Below, piece by piece: positions 10,789-22,965 of a stretch of 64,000 nt of DNA. The notes beneath the pieces were generated by a model. The model saw only the letters and a list, made by a program, of their open reading frames with translations. It was not told the origin of the DNA and searched no databases. The translations under genes and the position numbers were made by a program. The stretch's first letter is position 1. Each line of letters starts with the position of its first letter. This DNA is from Linnemannia schmuckeri (taxonomy: Eukaryota; Mortierellomycota; Mortierellomycetes; Mortierellales; Mortierellaceae), in the NCBI GenBank assembly GCA_029449235.1, contig JANATG010000001.1, positions 744,001 to 808,000 of the forward strand. Reading direction: 5' to 3'.

Positions 10789-12778
10789 ATGGCTCCTCAT
10801 CAACACAACCCGACAAACCAACAACCCAACTCCATCACTCGTCTCATGTGCATGCCGACAATGAACGAATCTCTGACGTACCATCACCAGCTACAACAAC
10901 AACAACAACAACAAACATTAGAGCTATTCTTGTCTGTGCCCGGAGGATTAGAGGATGTGGCGGTGCGCAAGCTTCCCTCTTCACTCCTCGATACCGCCAC
11001 ACACATTCACTATAAGGTCGGATCAGGATATCTCTCTCTTCGCTTTGGAGCCCCCAATGATGATGACAACACTAACAACGGTGATGCTGGTGGCAGTGGT
11101 CATCCCGGTGGCGATGTGGACGTCACGGATTCTGGGCTGAGTACTTCGTCTTCCTCCTTCTCCTACTCCATGCACTGGAAAAGCCACGTGGAATCGATAT
11201 CAAAAGTCATCGTCGATATGATTGAACACCCGCCATTGTGCATATTTGCGGCCTATGTCTCTATCGGCGAGATCAGCATACCTCGGACACTCATCTTCGA
11301 TGCACCACCTAAAGATCTTCTTGATTATTGCATGAATGGATTCACGAGCTCTTCAACAGCCACACAGCATGGATTACCAGCGCGACTGGATTCACAGGGG
11401 ACTGGAGACGAAGCACCAGAGGCAACAGCGCCCAACAGCAGTAGCAGTGATGGCGATCTTGGACTGCGATGGCGGCAGGGTCTTTCGGTGCTTCAATTCG
11501 CGCCGTCAACTTTATCCGAGAGGCTTGCATCTTTATTGTCAGAAGCGGCGGCGCCACTTAGTTCGGTAGAGACAATCAACAGCAGTCTTAACACCAGCTT
11601 CACCGCGGCTTCCTCTCCTGTTCGGTATCGAGCTTCATTCGATCGAGGGGATGTTCAACACAGGGGCGTTCGTTCGCAGGACCTCGCAGCGGCACTCGGC
11701 GGGCTGACAGGCGATACGTTTCCTTCGTGGAAGGTGAACCTGAAAGAGTTTGATGTTGAGATCATGGGAAGGTGGATCCAGGACGATTTGGAAGAAATCC
11801 AGTACAAACCTGAGCCCACGGCGGATCGAATGAACGCTATCAGAGGAGAAGAGGAGTATGGCGATACAGGTTTTTCAAATAAGCGGCCTCGGATAGAGCA
11901 AGCAATGCAAAAGCAAGGAGCAGAAAGAGGAGGAGAGGTTGTCAGGATGCAGGTTGGGATAACACTTCCACTGGCGTTCTCGAAATGCCCATATCGGTTT
12001 CGACCCCTGGGCGGTCGAACGTCACTCAGGATCGAGATTGCATACACTCTGTTGGCATTGGCAGATCCCAAGCCGGGCGAGGTGGTAGTGGATACTTGTT
12101 CAGGCGTGGGCACGATCCCTATTGTCGGAGCTGTGCACTATCCGGAGAACTGGTTCACAGGGCTGGAAGTGCTGCCTTATAATGTTGAGAGGGCAGCCCA
12201 GAATGCAAAAGAGATGATCGAGAAGGTGGACCGCTACCATGAGCAGGAGCGAGCAGCGACCGAGTCTGGAGCAGGAGCATCGACAAGGACCATTGTCCAT
12301 TCTCATAATACCCGTCACCCTAGTTTGATTGTTGGAGACGCTAGAGCTGTCTGTTGGAGATCCGGGGCAGTCGATCTTATCATCAGTGGTAAGTATTAGT
12401 ACTTTTTTATACATTTTTTTGCCGCCAAAATTAAACCTTTGATTTTTTTTCTCAACGGTCAACAGCAAAACTTTTTTTTTTGTATTTCATTCCACCCTGA
12501 CATCGTTTTCAACGTTTATTTTGAAAATAGATTTACCATGGGGTAAGAGAGAGAACTCGCATGTGTACAATTGTAAGCTGTACCCTCGCTTGATACGGGA
12601 GATCATTCGATTGTTGAGAGTGAATGGACGGGCAGTGTTGATTACGGGCGAGCGCAAGTTGCTTCAGAGGCAGTTGGATGCCCCTTTTGCTAGGCCGCAT
12701 CTGAAACTTTTGCAGAAGCGGGAAATCACCATCGGGTACAAAGTCATGGTGTTCGAGTTGCTGCGAGTGGCGAGTTGA
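10789..12778 (+). CDS. THUMP-domain RNA guanine-N2 methyltransferase (THUMPD3/THUMPD2-like)
   Basis: Two exons, 10789-12388 and 12531-12778, give 615 residues; the ATG has strong context (GCCATGG). The N-terminus has a short polyQ run. A THUMP-type region lies at about residues 279-400 (FRS-like RASFDRG, then SWKVNLKEFDVEI). The Rossmann methyltransferase follows: PLGGRTSLR, the SAM-binding motif DTCSGVGTIPI starting at about residue 435, an acidic LEVLPYN motif, and the catalytic motif S-D-L-P-W-G (residues 533-538), which is created by the splice junction. Family members of this type (UPF0020 fold, DxPF/W motif) make N2-methylguanosine in tRNA (THUMPD3, position 6) or U6 snRNA (THUMPD2), with TRMT112 as partner. 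I infer the same kind of reaction; which RNA is the substrate is not clear. A polyadenylation-like AATAAA follows at about 12810. Confidence 0.85.
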
Positions 12779-13195
12779 ATGGAGTACATGTACATTACGT
12801 CGAACTGTCTAATAAAAGAGCGTTGTGGTTTGCAAATTAATTGGAGGGAGTAGAAAACAAGAGAGCATGTGGTAATGATGGCAGAGGGTACATTACAGTA
12901 GGGCAGGGTGGAGTGCGCTCTAGAAAAATGGTTTGTCGTTGGTCAATGCAAACCTGAACAGACATCTAATTATGCCGGGCAATTCAAAGACCAACTGAAA
13001 GAAGAACTGTCGGTTGGCCCACCTTGGCTTCTCTACTGCCATAACCCCTTTTGCTTTCCTTCCACCTGGTAGTCAGCATGCTTCTCTACAAATGTTGCGA
13101 GTGGTAGTCAGACATGGCCTGGAATTGGAGTGGTTTCATCGAAATTCTTTTTTTATATGTACTGTACATTTTTTCCTTCCACTTTGCCTGGACTA

Positions 13196-13237
<42 letters not shown>

Positions 13238-13779
13238 CCTACTGTCCGAATTGAATGACCATCTACGGGGCTCCAAGTCAGTCACCCAGCCCTCAACCTC
13301 AGCGCCGTTCTCTTGGATCAACCCTCGTTTTTTTTGTATTATTTTAGCTTCTACCTTCTTCCATCCCTTTCTTTCTTCCTTCCTTCCTTCCTTCCTTCCT
13401 TTCTTCCTTTACTGTCCATCATTACCTGTTCATCTCCCACATTCTTTGACAACCTAATCGACAGCTCCCCCTTACTTACTGCAACCACACAAGCATACCC
13501 TTCTTCCCCTCTCCTTCTCGTTCTCTCATTCTTCCTACTTTCTTACTTCACCCCCACTTTCACCTTTTTCATACTTACACGACCGTTTCTCTTTCTCCGT
13601 TAGCACCTCCGCTCCTTCTTCCCGTCGTCCCATTAAATCTCTTCTTAAATGCGACTTTTCATCCCCTTTGACCTTCGCTCTACATAAATACAACCAGCAC
13701 TCTTGCGCTTATTCGTCAACCTTCCTTCCTTTCCATCCCTCTTTTGCATAATTACAGTTGACGCCGTATTGCGGCTCAT
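12779..13779 (+). promoter_or_regulatory. Intergenic region with T37 run and C/T-rich leader
   Basis: It holds the 3' region of the methyltransferase gene, a T run of about 38 (13200-13237), a TTCC repeat at about 13377-13401, and a C/T-rich stretch leading to the start codon of the receptor-like gene at 13780. Small open frames here are Pro/Ser/Leu/Phe low-complexity and not convincing. Confidence 0.5.
13200..13237. repeat. Poly(T) run
   Basis: About 38 consecutive T on the plus strand lie between the methyltransferase gene and the receptor-like gene. Confidence 0.95.
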
Positions 13780-16700
13780 ATGCCATCACGGATTCCCACG
13801 TCCGTTCTCCCTCGAGCCAACCCAACCGCCGAGGGGACAGAGGATCCCCCCGCCTCATTAATACCCCGCACTTTTATCGGCAGCAATATTATCAACAATA
13901 ACAGCGCCTTTGCCGCCGCCTCATTGATCGATAGGATCCATTCTTCACCACAACAACCTTCACTTTTTACTACCTTCGAGGAACCACCCATACTTGAAAC
14001 TGGTCTTCACTATGGAGACAGTGGGGACGAGAAGCGAAAGACAGTTGGACACAGACAGAGAGCGGATCAGGATATTGCCGCTGTGGCCAACTGGCTGAGC
14101 TTGATCGGATCGTTGTTGATTATCTTTCATATTCCTCGAGTGACCCGTCATGTCCCCTCGCAAAAGAAGCGGATGCTTATTATTTTGTTCACGGCTTTCT
14201 CGAACACTGGCTTTGCCCTTGCCAACATCATTACAGGTATGTTTCTTGTGTGCCATTTGTTTTTGTATTATGTGAAGAGCCAATGAACCAAGAAAGATTT
14301 CAAGAACAGACAAGACTAGAGACGAACAGATAGATTGACAGACAGACACCCAGAGCAGAGAAATACAAGATCTCGTTGACTCACCTAACCCGAAGATGTT
14401 CTGTTGTACATATACTTTAGAGTATACCAATGCGGTGACCAAGTTGCCGTGTACTTTCTCTGCTTGGTGCTATGTAAGCTAGGGTTTCTTCATGTTTGTT
14501 CGATAACGATCGTATCTCTTTTTTTTTTGTGTCCCCGAAGGAGGAAAAACTTCATTTGTCGAGATTGTCGGCATAAAAAAAATCACCAGGGTCAAATGAT
14601 GTCATTCTATGCACCCACACCTTAACTTCCCTTTACCCCCTTGGATACTCGGGTCTCTCTTTACTTACTTGTTATCTTCGCATACTTCCTTTCACATGCG
14701 GAAATAGGTCTTCTTTCAGTTGTTGACCTGCACTCTGGTAATCGTCAGCACCTTCCGACTCTGCGGCGTCTTCGTCTTCCATCGGAGGCGATCCGTCCCC
14801 TCAAAATACATCGCCATCTGCCCCGCCATCGCCTTCCTTCTCTCCACCCCGGCCGCCATCTCAGGAAATTTTGACTTTGACGAATGTGGGCACTACTGTT
14901 GGTTCAAGCTCGTGCCAGACCAACAGGACTGTAAGATCAGGTCTCTCTGGGCCTGGCTGAGCTTCTACGGTTGGATGCTTCTCTTCATCGCCATCCTCTT
15001 TGCTTCGACCCTCTTTGTCATGGTCAAGATCATCCTCAGTGTCACTCACTCTCGCTCGAACCTCAAGCAGGTTGTCAACCAGGCCACGCTAGAGTTCATC
15101 ATGATTGATTCCCCATCACCTCAGTCGTCGCCCTCTACCTCTATCTTCCAGAAACTCCGGTCGATGAGCCATTCTTTCCAGGCCAGGATTACATCCATCT
15201 TTTCTTTTGGAGGGCGAAGAAGAGAAGCCGTAGGGACCACTGGCAGCGCTGGGAGTGCACCAGGCAGAGCAAGAGAAGGAGAGGTAGGAGCAGGAACGGG
15301 AACTGGAGCAATACCGGGAAAAGGTTCAGCGGAGAACCGGCAGGAACACCAACAGCAGCAACCCATTACCAATTTTCATCCGAATCTGGAAGGGGTGGTC
15401 TTACCGACCCCGGCTGAACTTGCCGCACTGGCGTCTCCCCCTCCGTCAACCGACGTGAGCGTACAAATCCCACTTCGGGACACACTCGCATATCATGGAT
15501 CACGATCTCGATCTACTTCACCCACCGTCCCACAATCATCATTTCCAGCGCAGGAGGTTGGAACCCTGGGGCGGAAAGAAAGGTCGTTTGTGGTGGCGAT
15601 CCTCCGACAGGCTCTGTACCCCATCTCTATCTCGTTGTCGGGATGTATCCAGATCTTTGTTGACCTGACAATCCCCAAGGTGTGGGACCAAGACGATGAA
15701 TTTAGCTATGCAGCCACTGTCGCGACTAGTATCCAGGGCTTCCTCTTCTTTTTGGTCTTCCTGTTTGATCCGGCTGTAATTCAGACTCGTCGAGAGTGGA
15801 GGAAGTATATGGTGTGGAGGTATTACATCGAGTTCTACTACAGCCTGGAAATGCCGCATGAAGGGCGAGAGTTTGAGACTCGGTTTATGCAGCAGTGTCA
15901 AGAACTGGATCCAGTCAAGGACCAGGCCAAGCTCGATCAGTTGACACGGCCTCCGTCCTACTCGTGGTCACTACAGTACGACAGCCTGGCGATGCCTACA
16001 GACTTTCAAACATCCTACCCTCTCTCAGCCGCTATCAACGCAACTCCAACTAATGCAGAAGCAGCGGGAGGAATGACGCAAGGTACTGAGAGTGCGAAAC
16101 CTATTCCTACGACAACCACTCGCTCCATCCAGCTAGGTGGGGAGGCAAATGCGAAGGGATCTACACACACGACCTTACCTGTTCATACAGCAGAGGTGGA
16201 TAGAACCGAGCTCACCAACCCTACAACGTTCTCTCGACCAACCCCAACAATAACAATCATGGAACCCAAAGCAGGAGGAGGCAAGGACCCGATGGTAAAG
16301 ACAATGGCGGAATATACCCGAACAACATCCGACCCCACCTCAGAGACGTCTGCCAGTACCACTGCAACAACAACATATACTACTACAACTACGACGTCTG
16401 GCACCAGCAGCACCGACACCGACACTGCTGCGACTCCAGCAAAGGACGAAGAGATCAGGGACCACCCTAGGCCGCGGTTAACAACTTTGGAAGCGCTGAA
16501 CAGCGCCTATCAGAGCGCATCCTCTATCAACACATTCCGGGATCACGACATTTTACCTCAAAACGATCAGGTTTATTTGGATAAAGATATGGCGACGGAT
16601 CGGAATGTGAATGCGAGGCGGATGATAAGGAATCGAGAGGCGATACTCAAGGCACCCTATGCAGGAGACGACATCCTCTCCTTTCCTCGACTGTCCAGAG

Positions 16701-17365
16701 TCACGACGATCGGCGGTGGCACTGGCGTCAGTAACGGGAGGGCTCCACGACGATATCGTAACTCTGCGAAAATGATGATGGGCTCTGCGACGTCCCACAA
16801 CGCTACTGTCGACTCGACGACGCTATCTCGAACCTCTGCAGGAACAGCAGGCCCAACTAATGAGAAGCGACGATCTTTTGGCGAGAGTTTGCTACTGTTT
16901 ATCCAAGGCGGGCATTGGCACTCGGGAACGGCGGAGGAGAGGTATCACACTCGGTTCCGATACCCTCGGCTGGCGTACTTGATCCACCGGGTCGTTCGAG
17001 TTGTGTATATCCCCAAGAAGGCGAGGCTGCCTCCGATCCCGAACCCGTTCGCGAGGAGACCTTGTGGGGTTGGAGACTTGTATGAGCGACCTATCACGAG
17101 AGAGCCTTCTGCTGTAATAACGGGCGTGACGGTTCAACAGCCTCTAGCAGCGTCCTGTCAGGATATAACCGATGTGCCTGGGTCTGGAGCGCGGCCTAGT
17201 AGTGAATATACTGGTTTGGGGCTGGATTACTCATCTAGACCGAGAAACAATGGTGCCGACTGCGAGGATTTTGGAGCGTACGATGCCTATGATGATGATC
17301 CTGAGCAGGCGTCCTGTTCTACAAGCCCTCCTCAAGGACGTTCGCGTCCGTGGGATTCACGATAA
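13780..17365 (+). CDS. Seven-transmembrane receptor-like protein (GPCR-like)
   Basis: Exons 13780-14236, 14421-14473 and 14708-17365 encode 1055 residues; the small middle exon joins in frame on both sides. I count seven hydrophobic helices: about 101-118, 131-152, 171-194, 204-222, 250-278, 464-490 and 506-528. The third intracellular loop is about 185 residues of low-complexity Ser/Gly/Gln sequence. The C-tail exceeds 500 residues and is rich in Thr/Ser. Cysteines near helices 3-5 (ECGHYCWF, and PC before helix 3) could form the usual extracellular disulphide. This layout fits a fungal G-protein-coupled receptor of the Git3/Gpr1 or cAMP-receptor-like group, which sense nutrients and signal through G-alpha to cAMP. 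The ligand and exact class are not determinable here. AATAAA-like signals directly follow the stop. Confidence 0.75.
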
Positions 17366-18405
17366 AATAAAATAAACACTAATATTGACCGATTGGTCGC
17401 ACGTCAACAATTATTTGCCTTTCTTTTGTCTCCTAATTTTTTTTTTTTGCATTCTTTCACTTTCCTTTTCCTTGCCACTCTCACTCCTTGTCGTCCGACT
17501 ATTATCACGTTGACTGTGCCCATCCTCCGAATTGACAACAACTATTTATTCACGCACTTTTTTGAGCGAGGCAAAGTCGTTTTTAAGCAAACAATACAAA
17601 AAAGAGGCGCAGAGTGTCCACAATTAACGAAAAAAAAAGAAAATAAGGAACAATAGCAACAACCAAAAAAAAAAAGATGTTACCGCAGTTGCTTGTGTTC
17701 AGCAGCAGCAAGCGATGGAATTCTGTCATAGAAGGAAAGTCAAAGAGGTTGCTTGTATTGCCATTATTGTTCACGCAGCATCTATTACCCAACCGTGCGA
17801 GCTGCATCGTCACCTCTACCAGCAGCGCCCCAGTGTGTCACAAAGTCCTATTGGACCAGTTTCGACAGCGGCAGTGGGAGCAGCAAGTAAAAGGACAGCA
17901 GCAACAGAAGATGCAGTTTCGGGGGTGCACTGGGCCTAATTGCTGCGTTTGGTTGAATTGGACCACACGTATGTCATCAACAGGTAAGTTCACGGTCGAA
18001 AACATTCTTGGTTGATTGGAGTATTGCCGTAGCCCCCCTTTTTTTAAAAGCAAGGTCTGGCCATGCCATGATCAAAAGCCACGGGCACAAAGTACAAGAA
18101 GTATAATGTATTTCCGTCGCCTAATTGTTGTATTCACCCATATACGGCTCACGCCTTTTTTGTCTATTTCATCAATTCATTTTTCTTCACTTATTTCTTC
18201 TTCTCTTTATGCCCACAACCCTCTACAAATATTTTCGTCCTTATCTTATTCTTTTCTTCTTCTTCTTCTTCTTCTTCTTCTTCTTCTTCTTCTTCCCTCC
18301 ACATCCAATCGCCATTGTGCAGCTCCAATCACCCAACAACAACGACGCATAACCACCACCACTTCTACTACCATTTCTACTACCGCATCTACTACCGCTG
18401 TTACC
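17366..18405 (+). promoter_or_regulatory. Intergenic region upstream of the fusion gene
   Basis: It contains the 3' region of the receptor-like gene, short A and T runs, a (TTC)n microsatellite at about 18254-18295 and a C/A/T-rich leader up to the start codon at 18406. Open frames of up to 112 residues at 17676-18015 show no motif and no splice partner, so I do not call them. Confidence 0.45.
18254..18295 (+). repeat. (TTC)n microsatellite
   Basis: About 14 tandem TTC units lie roughly 110 bases upstream of the start codon of the fusion gene, probably within its leader. Confidence 0.9.
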
Positions 18406-20548
18406 ATGTCTCCCGAACAACAGGAACATATCAACCATAAAGTCAAGATATTTATGTAAGCATCCGAATCCGCGCGCGCTTTGAATTAAATCATCGCACT
18501 GAAACGTTTTTCAACAGGAGACTCAGAAAAGCATTCATACAAAGAAAAGGAATGGACATGAGTAAAGTCAACATGGTCATGCAATGAGAAAGCGTATGAC
18601 ATCGTCATGGTTTTTTTACAACTTCTTGTCTTCCCACTCTGGGTTGCATATCTCCTGCTTTTCTTACTCGCACAAACACAAACACACCCCTCTTTGGGAA
18701 TAAAAAAGTTGCGGGGAAAGTGTCGATAAGGGGGGTGCAATCCTTCCTGCTGACCATGGCCCGTGAGCATTTTTTTTTTTTTTTTTTTTTTGCTTGCTTT
18801 TTGCGCTTTGTTTGGTGGGGTAAATGGGGTGTGTCATTACATTGGCCTTGGTTGAATGAAAAGAAAATGGAAAAAAACGCTTTTGGGCAAAGTTGCAGGA
18901 TTGTTATCTGTGTGCTTCTGCTCACGCTTTGCATTCACCCCTTGACTTCTGTCTCCTGTCGAAGAGACTACTCTCACTCACCTTTCTTCCCCCGTTTGGT
19001 CCTACTTTTTACTAACTTGCAAATATCGCCTCTTCCCTTTTACTTATTAGCCCCTGTCATTATGATCTGTCGCAGGTGGAAACGTGTGCTCCGTTTCTGG
19101 ACCGGTACGGAGGAGTTGTGTTTGTCTACGACTGGAATGTAGCCAAGGACACCATCACGGACTACTACCGTCGACAGTACCCCGATGGTTGGGTCAAAGT
19201 GGTACCCTTCTCTCTTAGGAACATCCTCGATGCTATCAAGAATCTCGATCACCGTCTGGAAAGGTCATTACCAAGTACGCAGGATCCAATAGGCAGTGCA
19301 AACGGAAGCAATGCAAGTCTCTATAGCATCTCCAGTCCTAGGTGTACTAGCAGCAGTGTGCTAAATGGGGCCAAGGGACAGCACCATGTTGTCTTCCTGT
19401 TGACGGGATCTATGAACCCGGATTATGGTGTCTTTGGAATGACCCAGAAGCGGATCCTGGACGCGGTCAAAGATGCATTGCCGGACAGGGTGCGGGCCGT
19501 GAATGTGATTGGACATTGCATGTACGGTTGTGCTTCTTGCTCTGGAGCCGAACACAAGGTGCCCTTGTACTTTACACGGTATTTCAACAAGTCGTAAGTT
19601 TTTTTATGTTCTTTTTTGCCTGTTATAACTGGTATGCGTGCAAAATACTCGAATGTTGGGGAAATCAGAGACAATACAAACCAGTGCGCTTTTTTGTTAA
19701 TAAAGACACTAATGTCCGCGCTTACTTGGTTGCAAAATTAACAAAAACAACAACAAAAAAAAAAATAGGTTACCTTACACGGCACAGGATGTTCGTAACA
19801 TTTACATCCCCAATATCTCGACCAGCGCGCAAACCTCTGATTCGGCTCATGCAGTTCTGGTAGCGCCCTCCTGTGGCAGTACGTCCATGCTGGCCCAGAA
19901 GCCGTTGATCCAACTTTTCCATCGACTGGAGCAGACCGGGAAATGGAAATTCATCTGGAAGATGCACCCGACCTCACTGCAATTAAACGGATACGACATG
20001 GGAGACGCCTCGGGAGTTGAGCAGACCGAGCTGGAGAACGTCATGTTTATCCTGGCTAATTTTACAGTCACCCAAGAGGAACATGCCTGTTTATTGCCCT
20101 TCATGGAGGCCTTTGATGTGATCATTACCGACTTGCATTCCTCAGTTCCCTTTATTGCGACCTATTTCACGCCAAAGATCATTCTGTCGTACTTTAACGA
20201 CGCCGACTATGGAACGCCCGACCGTCACCAGGAGTTTATGGACCAGCTCAATACGTTTGTGGAGCCCGAGGAGCTGGAGGCCCTGTTAACTACACTTCCG
20301 ACGGCCAAAGGCGACCCTTCGTTCTTTTACAGTCAGTATGGACATGTAGATGGCAAGGAGGATCTTCGGTTTGGCAATCTTGCCAAATGGCCCACAGAAC
20401 AGGTATGTCTTTGGGGTCCTTTCGATTGTCTAATTGCTTGTAATTTTTTTTAGGAGAGTGACAAAACCTTTGCAAGCGTATGCATGCGGGAAGAAGGTCG
20501 ATGCTGATAGCTGACCACAGTGATCTGTCATTTTACATTTCTCCTTAT

Positions 20549-20583
<35 letters not shown>

Positions 20584-22123
20584 ACACTACTACCAACAAC
20601 AATAATATTTAAGTTTGAGCCAGCACAACCCCTATTGTACAGACAGGCAATGGGTCAGATCGCAGTAGAGTGGAGAAAGATCTGGAAGGACACGACAAAG
20701 AGGTATGCGGACGACATTGAGGGCGCCAACAATGCTCTTGGTTTCGACGGCAAATTCCCTCTGCTCAAAGGAGAGGATAGTCTGACTTTACCGATGACCT
20801 TACCCCGAGTTCTGCCACGCGAACGACGTGCCGCAGGGGTTGAATTGCGGATCATGAGTTTCAATATCTGGAACGGTGGACTCTCGAGTGGTTATCCTAT
20901 TGAGCAGACCGCCAAGGCTATCCTTGCCTCTGGAGCCGATGTCGTTGGTCTTCAAGGTAAGCATTAAAGTTTTGTGATTTTGAACACCTCGCTGCAATTA
21001 CTATTGTATTGCAAGTATTATATCTGACGAGTTGTGTTGATTAATTTCATATCGAATAGAGTGCTCGACGACGACGTTGGTGAACGGAAAGAGAAGGTAC
21101 ATGCTGCCAGAGTTGATCAAGCACCTCCCGGGTTGGTACTACAGTGACCAGAAACTCCGTCCAACCAGCGAGGGGCCCCGTAACCCGTGGGGAGTCGTCT
21201 CCAAGTTCCCGATCGTCAACACGACAGAACTCGGATTCGGGGTCAAGATCCAGCTCAATAACCATCGTCACCCAGAGACTGAGCCCTCGTACATTGGATT
21301 GCCCGAGAGCCAATACCCATCGACGACGAGATCACGCACGAGCTCGTTTGCGTCGCTTCATGGGAACGATAGCACGCGGTTCATGTACCTGTTCAACTGT
21401 CATCTTTTCTATTTTCCCTACCAACCCTTCCAGCTACTCAAGATCCCCTATGGCGACCAGCCGTTCTTGAATACGGCCGAGGAGGCGATTGAATCTTGTC
21501 GGGCGGCGAGGGGGAAAGAGATGGAGGCAGTCTTGGGCGAGATTCAAAAGGTGGCCGAGCAGGAGAAGGATGTGTCGATCTTTTTGACGGGGGACTTGAA
21601 TGAGCCGAGTCATCTGGATTGGACACCGTTGTCGGTCTTGGCCGGGTTGCAGCCCATCGCGGTGGAGTGGCCCATGACAGAGATGGCGTACAAGGCTGGA
21701 TTAGTGGATCTGTGGAGGGCATACAGGCATACTTCTTGCGGAACAGGATCTTCACCAACGAGCCCCAATAGCTCCTCAAACGGGTTGTTCTCCAGCCTCA
21801 TCAACGGCATCACTGGCAATGGCCAAACCGCCATGGTGGATGGCTATGATACCTACAGTAGTGAACGCGACAAGGCGGAGCGGGCTGTGATCGAGCGTCC
21901 AGGCATGACATGGACAGTCTTAAAACCGGAGCTGGACGAAACAGACCACTATGACCGAATTGATTTCATCTTTGGATTGAACCGCGAGTCGAGTCCGATT
22001 GCGCTCAAGGAGATTGCGGTCAAGTTTGGCGAGGAGTTGTCGCGGTCTGGAGAGAAGAATGATAAGGTGTTTAAGCCTTGGCCTTCTGATCACCGTGCCG
22101 TCATAGCTACGGTCATTGTGTAG
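18406..22123 (+). CDS. Two-domain protein: CDP-glycerol glycerophosphotransferase-like + endonuclease/exonuclease/phosphatase (EEP)
   Basis: Five exons, 18406-18455, 19051-19593, 19769-20402, 20614-20956 and 21060-22123, encode 877 residues. The first exon is only 50 bases; its phase picks the acceptor at 19050 and gives the join KIFIPCHYDL. The N-terminal half resembles GT-B-type CDP-glycerol:poly(glycerophosphate) glycerophosphotransferases: KMHPTSL in the substrate loop and later FDVIITDLHSSVPFIATYF, matching the ITDYSS signature, then YFNDADY. The C-terminal half, from exon 4, is an EEP fold with the family's ordered motifs MSFNIWNGG, GADVVGLQ-E, GDLNEPSHLDW and SDHRAV. These are the residues that bind metal and the phosphodiester, so the nuclease/phosphatase half looks active. 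There is no signal peptide or membrane helix. The substrate is unknown; processing of a glycerophosphate- or inositol-type polymer or lipid is a guess. Confidence 0.75.
20551..20581. repeat. Poly(A) run inside an intron
   Basis: A run of 31 A on the plus strand lies within the third intron (20403-20613) of the fusion gene, about 30 bases before the acceptor, where a pyrimidine tract would be expected. Confidence 0.95.
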
Positions 22124-22965
22124 CACCATCTTCTGGGTAGGTGGGGGAGGAGTTTCATCCCACCGCCTTTTTTTACTGTGAGATACCTTTTTCCTGCTTG
22201 AGGGATTATCTACGTTGGCGGTGATGATGATAGAGTGAAGTGAGCTAGGGGCGTCAAATAAAGTTCTTACTTATGAGATACTTCTAGTTGTTGCCTGCTG
22301 GATTCGAATATGCCTGTTTTGGGAATCTGTTCATACTCAAATGCGGATTAGAATTTGTCCTTCCTCCCGCCGCCCAGGAACAAAGATCGGCATCTTTCTT
22401 TTGCAATTGATTACAAAATCACGGAAGGCGGAAAGGAGCATCAGAAGGTCTACATTCACGACGACGACGAACGCCATCGTGAGCTTGGTGTGGAAAACAA
22501 AAAGAAAAATAAAAGCCCGTTTGCACTTCCGCGGCGAGCAGTCGAAGACAGAGTGGAAAAGGCCCAAGAGCAAAAAAAAAAAAAAAAAAAGGTCTTGGCG
22601 TCTCCTCGCCAATGTGTAGTGGTTTCACACTACCCACTATCGCAAATATCAGACACAACTGGGGACAGCCCGACTGATGGTGGGTGAAGAGAGAAATAAA
22701 ATGGTAATGATGAACGATTGAGGGGGGAGGGGTTTTGCGCGGTGTGCGTTTGGTTTATTGAGAGATATAAGTACAAAAAAGTGTGTGTTGCGATGTAAAA
22801 AGGGCGGAGGGAAATGTGCGGATAAACTTGCGAGAGTATGCAAAAAAACTTGCAGAAAGAGTTGCTATTCATTCATCCTTGAGGGTCCAGCGATAGTGTT
22901 TGGAGTACAAGCGGCCGAGTTTGGTGTGTTTCTGGGGTTTGTGTTCCTGGGAGACTCGACCGCGT
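22124..22965. other. Convergent spacer between the fusion gene and PMP3
   Basis: This is the 3' regions of two converging genes. An AATAAA signal at about 22257 serves the plus-strand gene. An A18 run lies at about 22573-22590. Open frames on both strands are Lys/Arg or Phe/Leu low-complexity, without recognisable motifs. I see nothing else. Confidence 0.5.

Noticed and set aside
17676..18015. 112-codon frame with a Cys-rich end
   Set aside because: It has no motif, no splice partner and no family resemblance. It lies in the promoter/leader region of the fusion gene and could be chance.
19076..19142. CAG acceptor at 19075 as start of exon 2 in the fusion gene
   Set aside because: It breaks the frame with exon 1. 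The TAG acceptor at 19050 keeps the frame and adds PCHYDLSQ.
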